From: Pestalotiopsis fici W106-1
Lineage: Eukaryota; Ascomycota; Sordariomycetes; Amphisphaeriales; Sporocadaceae
DNA length: 64,000 bases
Assembly (NCBI RefSeq): GCF_000516985.1
Contig: NW_006917091.1
Span: 6,549,521 to 6,613,520 of the forward strand
Direction of reading: 5' to 3'
The position numbers were made by a program, and so were the translations under genes. Below the pieces are notes generated by a model. That model was not told the origin of the DNA and did no database searches. It was given only the letters and a program-made list of their open reading frames with translations. Shown in pieces: positions 30,614 to 41,846 of this stretch. How positions within the stretch are numbered: the first letter of the stretch is position 1; each line of letters starts with the position of its first letter.

Positions 30614-31483
30614 TTACTGGGTCTTGATGTAGCCCTTCTCGTTCAACCACTCAACAATCTGCTGCACGCACTCCTCGACGCTCTTCTCGTGGGTCTTGAT
30701 GACAATCTCGGGGGCCTCGGGGGCCTCGTAGGGGGCGCTGATGCCGGTGAACTCCTTGATCTCACCAGCGCGGGCCTTCTTGTAGAGACCCTTGGGGTCG
30801 CGCTGCTCGGCGACGGAGACGGGGACGTCGACGTAGACCTCGATAAAGGGGAGGGGCTCGTCGTCGGCGCCGGCGGGGCCGGGGGCGGCGTGCAGCTCGC
30901 GGGCGACCTGGCGGTCGGCCTTGTAGGGGGAGATGAACGAGGTCAGGGCAATGGTGCTGGCGTCGGCAAACAGCTTGGCCACCTCGGCGATGCGGCGAAT
31001 GTTCTCGTTGCGGTCCTTTTCGCTGAAGCCCAGGTCCTTGTTGAGGCCGAAGCGCACGTTGTCGCCGTCCAGGCGGTACGTCGACAGGCCCAGGTGCAGG
31101 AGGTGCTGCTCGAGGGCCGTGGCGACGGTCGACTTGCCCGAGGCGCTCAGGCCGGTGAACCAGATGGTCATGCCGCGCTGCTTGCGGAACTCATTGCGCT
31201 CGCGCCGCGAGAGGGAAGGGTGCCATGTGATGTTGCTGGAGGGGCAAACAAGGTGTTAGCCGCGGAATCAAGGTGGGTGAATGTTTTGACATCTTGGTGA
31301 TCAATATCGCCATCAGTCTGCTTCAGCTATATACAGAATCACTGATTCTGGTGTGTTGCTTTGCACGAGAGACATTGTTCGTGATGGTGGGGTTGTGGTG
31401 TCTTGATGGAGGGGTATTTTTTTTTCTCCTTCGCTCGCCCGCTTTCAGCGCGCAAGGTTTTGTCACTGTACTTACGTCGCCAT
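30614..31483 (-). CDS. MET14: Adenylyl-sulfate (APS) kinase
   Basis: Two exons on the minus strand: a tiny 8-nt exon (31483-31476, ATG GCG AC) and 31235-30614, joined over a 240-nt intron (donor GTAAGT, acceptor CTCCAG). The product is 209 residues, normal for the family. After splicing it reads [18 protein letters not shown], the standard fungal start, then the P-loop [40 protein letters not shown] and FIEVYVDVP. The enzyme phosphorylates adenosine 5'-phosphosulfate with ATP to make PAPS, the second step of sulfate assimilation toward cysteine and methionine, in the cytosol. The start is chosen because the internal ATG at 31171 would lose the conserved N-terminal segment. No clear regulatory site for the sulfur circuit was identified. 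Confidence 0.95.
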
Positions 31484-33666
31484 TTTGATTATAGTATATC
31501 TCTTCTGTAGTCAAAAGAAAAAAAGATGGTGATTTGGCTTCTCAACAGAATCAGAAGACAAGGATTTTTATATCGGCAAACTCCCTTCAGCACATGCAAA
31601 TCGGCGAGCAAACTGGAGAAACTGTCCTTTATAAGAGACCAAGACGAGACGATTAATGATAGTACAGTACCACTGCCATTTTACCCCCCGATCCCGGTCC
31701 CCAGCACGAATACCTCCTGCCCAAAGAAAGATCCTGCCCAGCTAGTTCTAGTGCCCGGCTGGCCGTGCCGGAAAGGCGATGGCGTGATTGAGTACCGAGA
31801 TCCGCCGCCTGGCACTGAGGGCTCGGCGCACCCGTTTTCGTTTACCTGCCCGCTAGCCGGTCTATTGAGAGAGGAGAAAGAGAAAGCAAATCAGTGACTC
31901 GGGGCAAATGACGTCTTTTTGTGGCTTGACAATATCATGTCCTTGTTTTTGCGGCTGGGGAAGTACTGCCCGGATGGGTGTGTAAGTGGATCAGTAAAGT
32001 TTCGGAGATTTTAATAATCTATCCAGCTGGTGGGGCACGCCGCAGGTACAGATTGATGTTGGAATAGATTTGGGAGGTATTAAATATATTCCAAGAGACC
32101 CCAAAGCTCAATGGGGATGCTACTAGCTATCAATTTTTGGAGTCGACTTGGTCTTAGGGTTTCTCAGTCTCTCTTTATTATTTGTCTTTTCCCTGTTCGG
32201 GTCAACCATTCAGCAGACTCAATCCTTGATGAATGGCCTCAATGACCAAGAATGACCAAGTGGGAAGACTGCGTAACATCACTGGTGAGTAATGGCCTAG
32301 GATTGAGCCATCATGGAGGGTTAATGTCCATGCCTCTGAGCATGTATCTCGTGGAGACAAAATGCCAATGTGACTTCAATTACTCGTACTTGGGCCTCAC
32401 CAAACATCAAAATGATAGCAGTCCCCAGTGCATAGATATCATCTCGCATGGGCTGGGTGAACAGCCTCCAGGTCTCCGCATCGCCCGTTGACGTATTTGG
32501 CAGGCACACCATCTTTCAAATTGAAGCTTATTTGTGCCTATACCTATCTCCGTTCCCTCTCCACACTGTCCAGACAACCAGGGATCCGAATCCGGTAGCG
32601 AGGGTTTGGAGGGTGCACTTTTTTGAGTTTGACCACACGTGCAGCAGTGACTCAAAAGACAAGCCTACGTAGATTGAATGCAGGAACAAGTGTCAACCGA
32701 TTCTGCTTACTCACGCGGCTCAATCCGGTTTATGGTCCGAATCGGACTCTTGGTTATCGAGATATTCAAATGCTCTCTCAAATCTGTTTTCCGTTTTGGG
32801 AAGCCTGTGATCTCAAATACGATTCGGAAAAGATTTTGATAAGCAGCCAGCCAGAGTTTGAAATTTTTCATACCATAGACTGCGTACCTTAGACAAGAAA
32901 AAACACACGACTTGGTATTTCCGTTGAGTCGAGTCATCAGAAATTAATGTGCGCATAGGAGAGACGAAAAGCAGACGTCCTAATCCCAACATCAATTCAA
33001 CGAGCTCGATCACTATGCGATGGCCGCCACATGTTTTTAAGTTCGAAGCTATTCCCATGATTTACACCTAAGGGGAATACAAATACTACCCTGCCGGCCC
33101 GGATGACTGATCGGACAGTCCAAATAATTGTTATCAAGCCTCCCGAAACACATCTTTCCCCGTTAGTGAAGAACTTTCTTGAAACGTTTATATCTTGTTT
33201 GGCTAGTGCTCATACCTAGGGAGCCATATTAAAATGATTAGTCAAGGTAGATTTGCCTTCTCCGTAACAGAAGCCTGACAAGGAATACAAGGGGAAGCAC
33301 CGGGATGAAGGCTCCAAGATGTATTTTCTTGTCAGATTCTGCTCTCGAAAAGTAGGTTTAGCTTATTGCCAGGTTCGGAGAACACCTCTGTGAACCGGTC
33401 CGGAACTTGCTTCGAACTAGGTTTTACTCAAGATTTTTGGTGGCAAAGATCTGACGATAAAATGTTCATCGGCTGATCCAAGAGATATTTATTCTCCTCT
33501 CCTTGCACCTGTCTCGTTCCATCTGGGAAATCCCATACTTTGTCTGGCAACATTTACTGAAGAGATCATCTCGACGTCCCGCATCGTGGTTCCTCCATCA
33601 TCATCATTTCTTCACACTCTTGGCTCATTTTCCCGGGCAATACTTATTGTCATTCACACTTCCATC
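31484..33666. other. Long intergenic stretch
   Basis: It begins with the APS kinase upstream region, which has a TGACGTC word at about 31909. No gene is firmly supported. A minus-strand segment near 32350-32520 has a kinase-like DDIYALGTA word but no supporting motifs. Confidence 0.4.
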
Positions 33667-33978
33667 ATGCCAGACCCCCTCGCCATTGTTCTCACGGCCT
33701 TGGGCATTACGAGCGTCGCTTTCGTGGTGGCTTTCTCCGTCTTTTTGCACATAATAGTGTACCCCGTGCTTGACTTTGAGGAGGATATATACCCCGGCCT
33801 GGACTATGAAGCAGATTGGTCCAATGATGAGGAGTCCGCAATATCTTCTCTCCGATCATCTCTCCCATCGGACTCTTCGTCTGAGACGTCTCCTCTGCTC
33901 TCCATTGCTGTCCAAAGGGTGTCTGGCCCGCAGGGTTACGGATCTAGGTCTTATCGGCCATATCGGCCACTCCCCTAA
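33667..33978 (+). CDS. Small single-pass membrane protein
   Basis: An intronless 103-residue frame. Residues 5-33 form one hydrophobic helix (LAIVLTALGITSVAFVVAF and following); the rest is acidic (DFEEDIYPGLDYEADW), then Ser-rich, and ends with an aromatic and basic tail (GYGSRSYRPYRPLP). The ATG at 33667 is preferred over one 81 nt upstream because it places a short polar head directly before the helix. No family is recognised. The acidic domain after the helix suggests an N-outside or N-lumenal anchor with a cytosolic tail, which is inference only. It could also be a chance frame, but its composition is unlike that of random sequence. Confidence 0.45.
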   Translation: MPDPLAIVLTALGITSVAFVVAFSVFLHIIVYPVLDFEEDIYPGLDYEADWSNDEESAISSLRSSLPSDSSSETSPLLSIAVQRVSGPQGYGSRSYRPYRPLP

Positions 33979-36144
33979 GGGGGTCGAAGCACGAGCAAAG
34001 TCGACTGGTGTCCTACCGTCATTCTTCCTCAAGGGAAAGCCAAGGCGACAGCATTTGGCACCCAGTTTCTTCTTTTTCTCTCTTTTCATGGGCGAAAAAA
34101 AAAACTGCTTTTGTCTCCTATGTCTGATGAACAATGCAGCCAGTACGTCAAAACTTTCCAGATGCCAAAAGTCTACCATTTTTCTAACATGATCGCGCTT
34201 AGTTGGGGTTTGATTTCCAAGCAATAGTTACGGGTGGCACAGTATGGTAATGGACCCGATCAGAGATCATCTACTTCAATCACTTGATCAGCCAACAGAC
34301 TGATTAGTCATGTGTCGCCTGGGTACTAGGGGCGTCTTTGAATTTTGTTCATTATTCATGTAATTCTTGGGAGGATCGTGGCATTTCTATGTACTTGTAC
34401 ATTCGGCCACCAATGTTTGGAAGGGATTGTTGAATTTGAAGAGCATTGCATGGGAAGCTCAACTTTGGTGTTGCATTTATTAATGCGATCGATTTGTCTC
34501 CAGAGCAACATTTATACATGGTCTGTGAAGTGTTCGATAGCCCATGCCAAGTCGTCGTTCCAGCGTAGCACTCATTTTGGTGCTGACCACCAGGAAGGTC
34601 TCATATATCCAAAGCTGGTGAGAATATGCGCCCTTGTGGAAATATGAGATGAAACTTCTCTTCCTCTCGTCATTCCGAAAGGTCATTCAGGCGATCTAGA
34701 GGAAAGAAAGCTCCAAGATACGTGATCCAATCGGCGAACAGCCTCACCCAAAGCTGACACCACCTAATTGCATCTCTCAAATCACAAGGTACCTTGTGAA
34801 TACGTGAGTAAATGATTGTTTGCTCGATTTCATCTTCGGGCACCCGAAAGTATATATTACTTGACATGTCAATCTTTCCCGCTCGTCCAGAGGACTCTCT
34901 GACCCATCGCGTCGTATAAACAATCTGTTACACAAGCCAATAGAACTGCAATCACTCAGGTAGTATAGCTCCGCATAGTGCATCGGACTCTCGGGTCTGC
35001 GGACGATAATAAGAACCCGTCGTTATATTGATTCATGGACTAGAAGAAAAGAAAGAAGATGAGGAAAAAAAACGTCGTCGCATGATGGCGCGCGGGATCT
35101 TGCCGTTGCAACGGATCCGCGCCGGATATAGCAAGCGGATCCATTCACCCCAAAGCTCCGGGAACTTTGTTCATTTAACCTGCAGCCTTGCTACTGTTAC
35201 ATTTTTGCTTCTTCTTGCATTTGATTGCAATATCTGCTTGCTCATTGGCCGTCTCCCTGGAAGACCATTGTACGTGCGGCCGCACTTGACGACTTCGGGA
35301 TCCTCCAACTGGATACCGGCTGCAACACGAATAGTAGACTGGTGATCATCTGCCCTACTCAGGGGTTATAGTTCCTTACAGCACATGGCGCGTCGATGAG
35401 CCGCTTCTCGTATGATACTTGTAATGTCCGTCGCAATGCAACGCCGTGCCGCGCGCCACGAGACGAGGGCGAGCAGAACGTTGTGAATGGACTGGTGCTG
35501 CCCATGACTTGATATCTCCCAACGAGTTCCTGTGACTTGATATCGAATACTTGACATTTACATTAATTGTGGCTCTGGTCACTGCATATGTTCGCTCTAC
35601 CGGTGCGGTGGCGCTCCCAGCTCTACCGCATTGCATGTCTTTCAGGTCGCAAAAGAAACGACTCGACATGGCAACCGGGACCAGTTGCAACAGCGGTGAA
35701 CAAAGAATTTCATAAAGGGAAATCCTTTCAACCAATTATAATATCTTACAATGATGTATCCTGAGACATTTCAAGCTCTAAAATGCTCATGGTTTCTGTG
35801 CCAAGGCCGAGGCTCAAGTTAGACAGCGGTCTGTAATACTTGAACACGTATCTATCTTGCAGGTATAAACGAAACAGGCTATTATAATTCACATCTTGGG
35901 TTGCAGGCGATCTGTGGGCTCTTTTTAGAGCCCGGAACGTGGCAGCCGCCCAAGGCTCCGTAATTGGTGGAATCGTTCCCTGGCATTATACAAGCCAAGT
36001 ACCTATTCTCGCTTCGTGCCGAGCGCTAAGGAGATACTATAATTACACGGAGATATCGCTGTTGTTATAGTCGACTTGGACCAAGATATCGCCAACAACC
36101 AGCGGTTTACAACAACAGCAGAAACAGAGAAAGAATATTCCAAA
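33979..36144. other. Long intergenic stretch
   Basis: No gene is firmly supported. A minus-strand 65-codon frame at 34670-34867 (contains RVPEDEIEQTIIYSRIHKVP) looks protein-like but has no recognisable family or exon partners. The last 400 bp are the chloroperoxidase upstream region. Confidence 0.4.
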
Positions 36145-37007
36145 ATGTTCATCACAGTCCCTTTGATCCTCGCTTTCGTCGGTGCCGTATTGGCCGACCC
36201 AGAAGGTCACGAATGGCAGGCTCCTGGAGATTCTGATAGTAAGTCATATACTGCCGAGAACTTGTTGTACTATCAACTTACTGATAATCAATCTAGGCCG
36301 CGCACCTTGTCCAATGCTCAACTCTCTCGCCAACCATGGATACCTTCCGCGCGATGGTCTCAACATCGATGCCGACACGCTGATTCAAGCACTAAGCGAC
36401 GGCATCAACATTGACCCAACGACGCTCGCCGGCGCCGCCCAGGCGGCCGTGTCGCTGTCGACGACGGGCAACAGCTCGACGTTCCACCTGCACGACACGC
36501 TCAAGCACAATGCCATTGAGCACGACGGGTCCATGTCGAGAAACGATGTCTACGAAGGGGACGCTCTGCACTTTAACGCGACCGTCTGGGCCCAGACCAC
36601 GGCGCTCTTTACCAATGACACCATTAGTCTCGAGACGGCGGCACTGGCGCGCGCGGCTCGGATTGCCAAGGCAAAGGAGGCCAATCCAGAGTACGAGGCC
36701 ATCAACAACTCTTCGGCTGGGCTGGGAGAAACGGCACTTTATGAAATCACATTTGGTGATCGAGTGGAAGGAAACGCTCCAACCAAATGGGTCAAGGTCT
36801 TCTTTGGTAAGCCATTTGTACTCCGGCCATGTTACATGGAAACACGAAACAGGGCAATGCGCAGCCAAACTGACACATCTCACAGAGCAAGAAAGGCTTC
36901 CTTTTGCCGAAGGCTATGCAAGACCTGAAAGTCCCATCATGTCGGATGAACTGTCTGCCATGATTGGAAAGATCACAGCCTTTAGCCCAATCGAGAGCAT
37001 TGAATGA
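36145..37007 (+). CDS. Secreted chloroperoxidase (heme-thiolate peroxidase)
   Basis: Exons 36145-36238, 36297-36806 and 36886-37007 (introns of 58 and 79 nt) encode 241 residues. The N-terminus is a signal peptide (MFITVPLILAFVGAVLA). Family marks follow: the heme-ligating Cys in APCPMLNSLANHGYLPRDG, the acid-base Glu-His-Asp in AIEHDGSMSR, and FFEQERLPFAEGY near the end, seen only after removal of intron 2. These enzymes use hydrogen peroxide to halogenate, hydroxylate or epoxidise organic molecules and act outside the cell. The protein is at the short end of the family, like the short unspecific peroxygenases. Several Asn-x-Ser/Thr sites (NSS, NAT, NDT) suggest N-glycosylation, which fits secretion. 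The start is the first ATG that gives a signal peptide; an upstream in-frame ATG at 36076 would bury it. Confidence 0.92.
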
Positions 37008-38533
37008 GTGTCTTCAAAGTACTTGCACGGACTTACTAGAAGTTGTTATGGTGACTGAAGGTTCTGCCTCCTGGGGCAAACACACTTTAGAGGTGACGGG
37101 TTTTGGCGCCGCACTGTAATGGCGTACTGCATATCAATACAATTTTACAAGTTCTCTAGACCCGATCCTCGGACAATTATCTCGCTATATCGTGTTACAC
37201 TGCTCTATTAATACCCGTGCCTCTTGACAAGAGTCGTCTATGCGATTTTGGGCAGATTCGCCTTGTACCTTGTTCGTTGCCAATGCTCTGAAACCCATTC
37301 CCAAGTCCTGCCCATTCTGAGCTGGCCTTCAAGTTCAGGTGGGATTCTCTACCGGAAAGTAGTGTTGAACTTTGATCTAATACCTATCTCCGAACTTATC
37401 GCAGCCTTCAAGGTGCTTTGTTCGCACCTTATTCGTTCCCGGGGAAACAATAATAGTATTGACCCTACACCCCCTACATATCAAACTCCATTCCCAAACT
37501 TGCGCTGCGGCCAAAGCCAATGGGGAGTGAGCATAAAAGGAACATCGTGCCCCCACTACCGGTGAGTAACAGATGTTTTCCTTCTCTCCCCTTCGCCACA
37601 TCATCAATCAATAAATTTTACCCACGCATATTTCTTCAAGTATCCCAAACCACGGATGCTGTGGAGCAAAATTTGTCCCATACTAAAAACACGGACAGGC
37701 AAGAAATTCCTACGAAACAGAATTACAAGTGTGTACTCTACCCATATCTCCTCGATGCTGGCATATTGCTAACAAGCCCAAGCTCCTCCCACTAGGTTTT
37801 GGTTGTGATACCCAAAGATATCCTCAACGCCATGCCTTTGCAAATTTTTGGTCCGGATCCAACATGCAAGCAATGTGAAGCCAATGCATTCTTTTTATTC
37901 TTGATGGGCTGTCTTGCTTCAGGACGTTGGATCCTCATATTTCTGGTCGATATCTACATGGGATCGTCGATAATGCAAGTTGGATACGCTGGCCTCATGG
38001 CTATCACACCATCAACTATGCTAATCCGTCAAGTCTTCTGGCCTGAACTCTTCTTCGGAGTTGATGCGCATAACCATTTGGCTGATGTGCCATTAGCTTT
38101 TCTGCGTAGGATACCTCAAATTGCCTGGATGGTGTACCCGGTTTTCCCTTGGGATGACAAATTGACTCGCTGGATGGCTGCTGTACCCAGATTTTGATAG
38201 CACAGTGCCTTCGCGAGATGTACGAATACCGCATAAGCCATTCGGGGGCGGGTTGGCGCTACTTATCAGAGGCGTCAAAGATAGTTTGAAGGAGAAGATA
38301 ATACGGCTCATTGGTACGCAGGAGGCAAGATGAGACGTTTTGGTCACTCGTTCATACAAGAATATGATTGATGTAGGATTAATCGGTAGATTGCCCATAA
38401 TGAAGTTGACTTTACAATTCCAAAAGTTGATGTGCTACACAAACCCCAAATTATAGCCCACATTGCATATTCTGAGAAGAAGAATGCGCTGTTATTGCCG
38501 ATCCCAGTCTCCATGTCTAGTGTCAACGTCCAG
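37008..38533. other. Intergenic stretch
   Basis: A 132-codon frame at 37799-38197 has no recognisable features and weak codon character. Spliced readings here gave fragments but no family. I call no gene. Confidence 0.4.
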
Positions 38534-39302
38534 TCACCAAATCCAGTCTCTAGCATATTCCCCCCGAAGTATAAGACCCTCTGTCCAAAACATAAACAAA
38601 TATATATAAAAAGAAACACTGGACCCTTTTTTTTGTGAAAGAAATTTCTTCTTCAAAAAAAATGCTGCGGCCAGCAGCAGGGTTTCCACCCATCCCGGGC
38701 CGCGGGCGTGGGGGATGTGATCCATTGTACCTTGGCTGTATGCCGGGAGCTGCTCCATGGTCTCGGCATACGACGGCGGGGGGGAGCGGCGGCGGGTGTT
38801 GTGATGCATTGTCTAATACATTCATACCAAACTTAGTAACCAGCACACACAATTACGAAAGCTCACTATGGCAACTTACGAATCTTGTCTTTGTGGCTCC
38901 TTGCTTGGCCACGAAGTATGATGGCTGGGACTCCTCTTGGTCATCGACCCCCAAAGAAAGGACTCCCTCTGTCTTTGCCAAGAAACAGGATATGTCAGCA
39001 TATGACCGTGCAAGTAAAACACAAAGGCTATGATGGATAGGGCTGGAAGCATGGGCGTGTTGGCTACTTACAGTCTCGAAACGAGCTCTAGACTCAGCCC
39101 CTCCTTCCTCCGGTTCAGTGCCCTGCTCAGCGTCCTCGCCGCCTTTCTTTAATTCTTCGACCGGCGCACCAGCACGCTCACCGAGTACCTTGCGTTCTTC
39201 AGCAAGGCGAGCAACCTCCGCCCAGCGGCCGATAATCTTGATCTTGATCGGTCGTGTTCGGGGCTGTGGCACATTGAGACGCGAAGGTCGGCTTAATTGA
39301 AG
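38534..39302 (-). CDS. Hypothetical multi-exon protein with PY motif
   Basis: Tentative minus-strand exons 39302-39072, 38972-38880 and 38812-38534, joined by phase-0 introns of 99 and 67 nt with GTAAGT donors. The first exon reads RLNVPQPRTRPIKIKI, then a charged helix (GRWAEVARLAEERKVLGE) and an acidic segment; the second VLSLGVDDQEESQPSYF; the third RRRSPPPSYAETMEQLPAYS, followed by a hydrophobic segment (WVETLLLAAAFFL) and a poor tail. PPPSY is a PY motif of the kind bound by WW domains of NEDD4/Rsp5-type ubiquitin ligases. I found no initiator: an acceptor-like CTTAG at 39303-39307 suggests an unseen upstream exon. No family is recognised. Confidence 0.38.
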
Positions 39303-41198
39303 CTAAGACCGCCCATGGAGGCCCTATCATGTCATTTCGAAAGACAATGTAGTGTCGTGGTAGTAATGGCGTGTTTGTGGGATGTTTTGGTGTTTGAGGT
39401 GAGATGCGTAAAAGTGATGAAAGAGAAAGAAGGTTGGCCGCCCAGGTAAACATTTAAATACTTCTGTAGTGACGCAAACAAGTACAGCAGATGGAAATCA
39501 CGACTAGAAGGTCAGTCATGGACGCAATTGGCCAGTGAGAAATGGAAGCCAGTGTACGCGAAGACCTAAGTATCAATCAGGAAAGGAAGATGGCGTTGTC
39601 ATGAGGAGGCAACTATGAACAGATTATTCTTCCTTCCTTCACGACCAAGGGGCAGCATTATCGGCGGCAAGTAGTAGTCTGGCTGCCTGCATTAGCACTT
39701 GGCGTTGATTACAAAATATCGTGTTGAATCACGATCATAGACCAAATTGACAGTATGATCAGCCAATCAGTTTGCAGGTATATCGCTCCAAATATCTCTG
39801 CGTCAAATGGTCAATCTTAGATCGAAAAGCAGCGTGGCGCCGTGTGGCCGTCGCCCAGTCCGGTAGCCTCAAGCTCACTGAGCCACTCAATCGGTAGTAG
39901 GTAGCGACGGGTGGTGCGCATAGAGAGCAGGGACGTAATCAACCCAAGCTGATGGCTTGCACTTACTAGGGATTCTTCGTTGAAGAGCAATGCTTTCAAT
40001 GCTCTATCCCAATCGCGACGGAGTTCAACAAGATTACCCGGCATCTCTGTGAAGGGGGTACTTGCTGCCTCCGTCAGTGCAACACAGCAGTTGCCAATGG
40101 CAGCATACTTCTCTCACATCCTCATACCTTTCACCACTTCAGTGCGCCATCCAGAGATTAGTGGATGGTTATAAGGACAAATCTAGTGCCTCATGCCCCG
40201 CTGCCACGACCAATCTTGCTGGCTGCATCCTGGCCCAGAAAGCCACCGACCGACAAGTATGCACCCACGTCAAGACACATTTCAAGACATGTATGGCATA
40301 CTAATGACCAAGCACAGAATAATGGATACGTTCAAATCGCACCCATTGTCAAAATCCTGTCAAAAGCCGAGAAAGGAGAGAAGGAGCAGAGCATGCCACA
40401 AGGTGCACATAGGCTGGTGGTCGAATCGAAGGATCGCAACGAGGCCCGCAGCAGCTGCAAAAATGCTGGCGCCATCATTAGATGTACTATCGGCGGACGC
40501 CCTTACATGGCACCTCCCCGTGCTTGTGCATGCGAGGGAGAAAAGTGCATTTTTATGATTGGGCACCAAGAGGCTTATTTGCAAGCGTAGAGTTACCAGG
40601 TGAAGAGCAAGGACTACCGCATCATTATCAAGTTTTGAACCATATCGATCAAATCATCGATATAAACTCTGTAACGGACAACAACCAAAATTTTGTTTCT
40701 TTCCGTATGAACATAAGCCAAATCGAGGAATCACTGGTTCGCAATACATCTTTGGCAAATGAAAAATATCACTTCAGTGATATGAAATTACTGTGCTGTG
40801 ACTAGCAATCTCAAAAAGAGAATGATTTTCCCATAAGTTAGTACTGATTGGTCAATACACTGCCTATCTTGCATACACTGAAAATACCTAACCTAGGGAG
40901 TATTGAAACAGATGATCGACGTACATGGCGGGGTACACCGCCCGCTTTGGACATTGAACGGTGGCCATTTGTCACTGCCCCACCATGAAATCAAATCGCA
41001 TTTGCAACCCGACGGCAACATCTACGCCAAGCCAAATATTTGAAAGCCTCGCCAATACATTCTGCTCTTCAAGAAAAAAAAGGATCGCGCACGAGGATTA
41101 CATGCCTATTTATTGACCTGCGTCTGTAACAAAACCTCGGACACCTGGACAAGAGTTTCCTCTCAGGCCCAACCGGGAGTTTTGAGACATCAGACACC
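39303..41198. other. Intergenic stretch
   Basis: A minus-strand 75-codon frame at 39817-40044 with a GTAAGT inside (at about 39965) could be a tiny spliced gene but has no supporting homology. Nothing else is supported. Confidence 0.4.
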
Positions 41199-41846
41199 AT
41201 GGCCCCAGACAGACCGGCCTCGTCAGCGCCCGAGCCTGATGCTGCTGCTGACGCCTCATCCTCATCCACATCCGAATACCGCTCGGCATACAATGATCTG
41301 CGCAGACTGATTCCCGCGCTGGCGCTGGAGCTGGACCATTTGCGCGCCGCCCTGCGCGAGCACAATCTATGGCTGCAGAGGTACGGACACGCCGCCACGT
41401 CAAACTCGGCGACGGACCCGTACGGGCCGCCACCATCCACAGCAGAGGCATCGTCGGGCAGCAACACCACCAACAATGCGGGAGACCCGGAGCTGCCGGC
41501 GTACTCGGCCTCGGACGTGCCGCCGTACACGGGAGGACCCAACTCGGTATCGGCGTCGACGTCGACGCGCGAGGAGGTGCAGCGGCGGCGCGACGAGCTG
41601 ATTGAGTGGCTGGGCGAGGGCGAGGACACCCTGCGCGAGTACTCGGCGCGGTTCGCGCAGCTGGGCCGCGAGCTCAACCTCCCGCCCGAGGATATCCTGG
41701 GCACCTGGAACGAGGCCAGCCCCGACAATGCCCTGCCCGATTACGAGCAGGTCGAGACCAACGAGGAGCTCATGGTCGGTGGGGTCGGGGAAGTGCCGCC
41801 GCCGTATGTCCGGGGTCAAGCATTGGAGAAGGGTCAGCGGGGATGA
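41199..41846 (+). CDS. Disordered protein with PY motifs and coiled-coil segments
   Basis: An intronless 215-residue frame with strong GC-rich third positions. An Ala/Ser/Pro-rich head leads into a helix (YNDLRRLIPALALELDHLRAAL), a low-complexity middle with PELPAYSASDVPPYTGG, a second charged helix (EEVQRRRDELIEWLGEGED, then LREYSARFAQLGREL) and a C-terminal VPPPYVRG. PPPY and PPY are ligands for WW domains, so this could be an adaptor for a ubiquitin ligase or a trafficking factor. The C-terminal half with LNLPPEDILGTWNEASPDN looks most conserved. There is no signal peptide or membrane helix. The family is not recognised; codon use and the clean open frame make it a real gene. Confidence 0.7.
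   Translation: MAPDRPASSAPEPDAAADASSSSTSEYRSAYNDLRRLIPALALELDHLRAALREHNLWLQRYGHAATSNSATDPYGPPPSTAEASSGSNTTNNAGDPELPAYSASDVPPYTGGPNSVSASTSTREEVQRRRDELIEWLGEGEDTLREYSARFAQLGRELNLPPEDILGTWNEASPDNALPDYEQVETNEELMVGGVGEVPPPYVRGQALEKGQRG

Noticed and set aside
32330..33058. Possible kinase relic on the minus strand (word DDIYALGTA)
   Set aside because: Only one kinase-like word is seen; no catalytic loop, DFG or ATP-binding Lys could be found in any nearby frame.
34670..34867. 65-codon protein-like minus-strand frame
   Set aside because: No family, no exon partners, and nearby frames look equally plausible.
37520..38197. Possible spliced gene with a 132-codon frame
   Set aside because: Several GT/AG pairs can be drawn but no joined reading gives a recognisable protein and internal stops remain.
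39817..40044. Tiny minus-strand gene with a GTAAGT donor
   Set aside because: The product would be about 42 residues with no second line of evidence.
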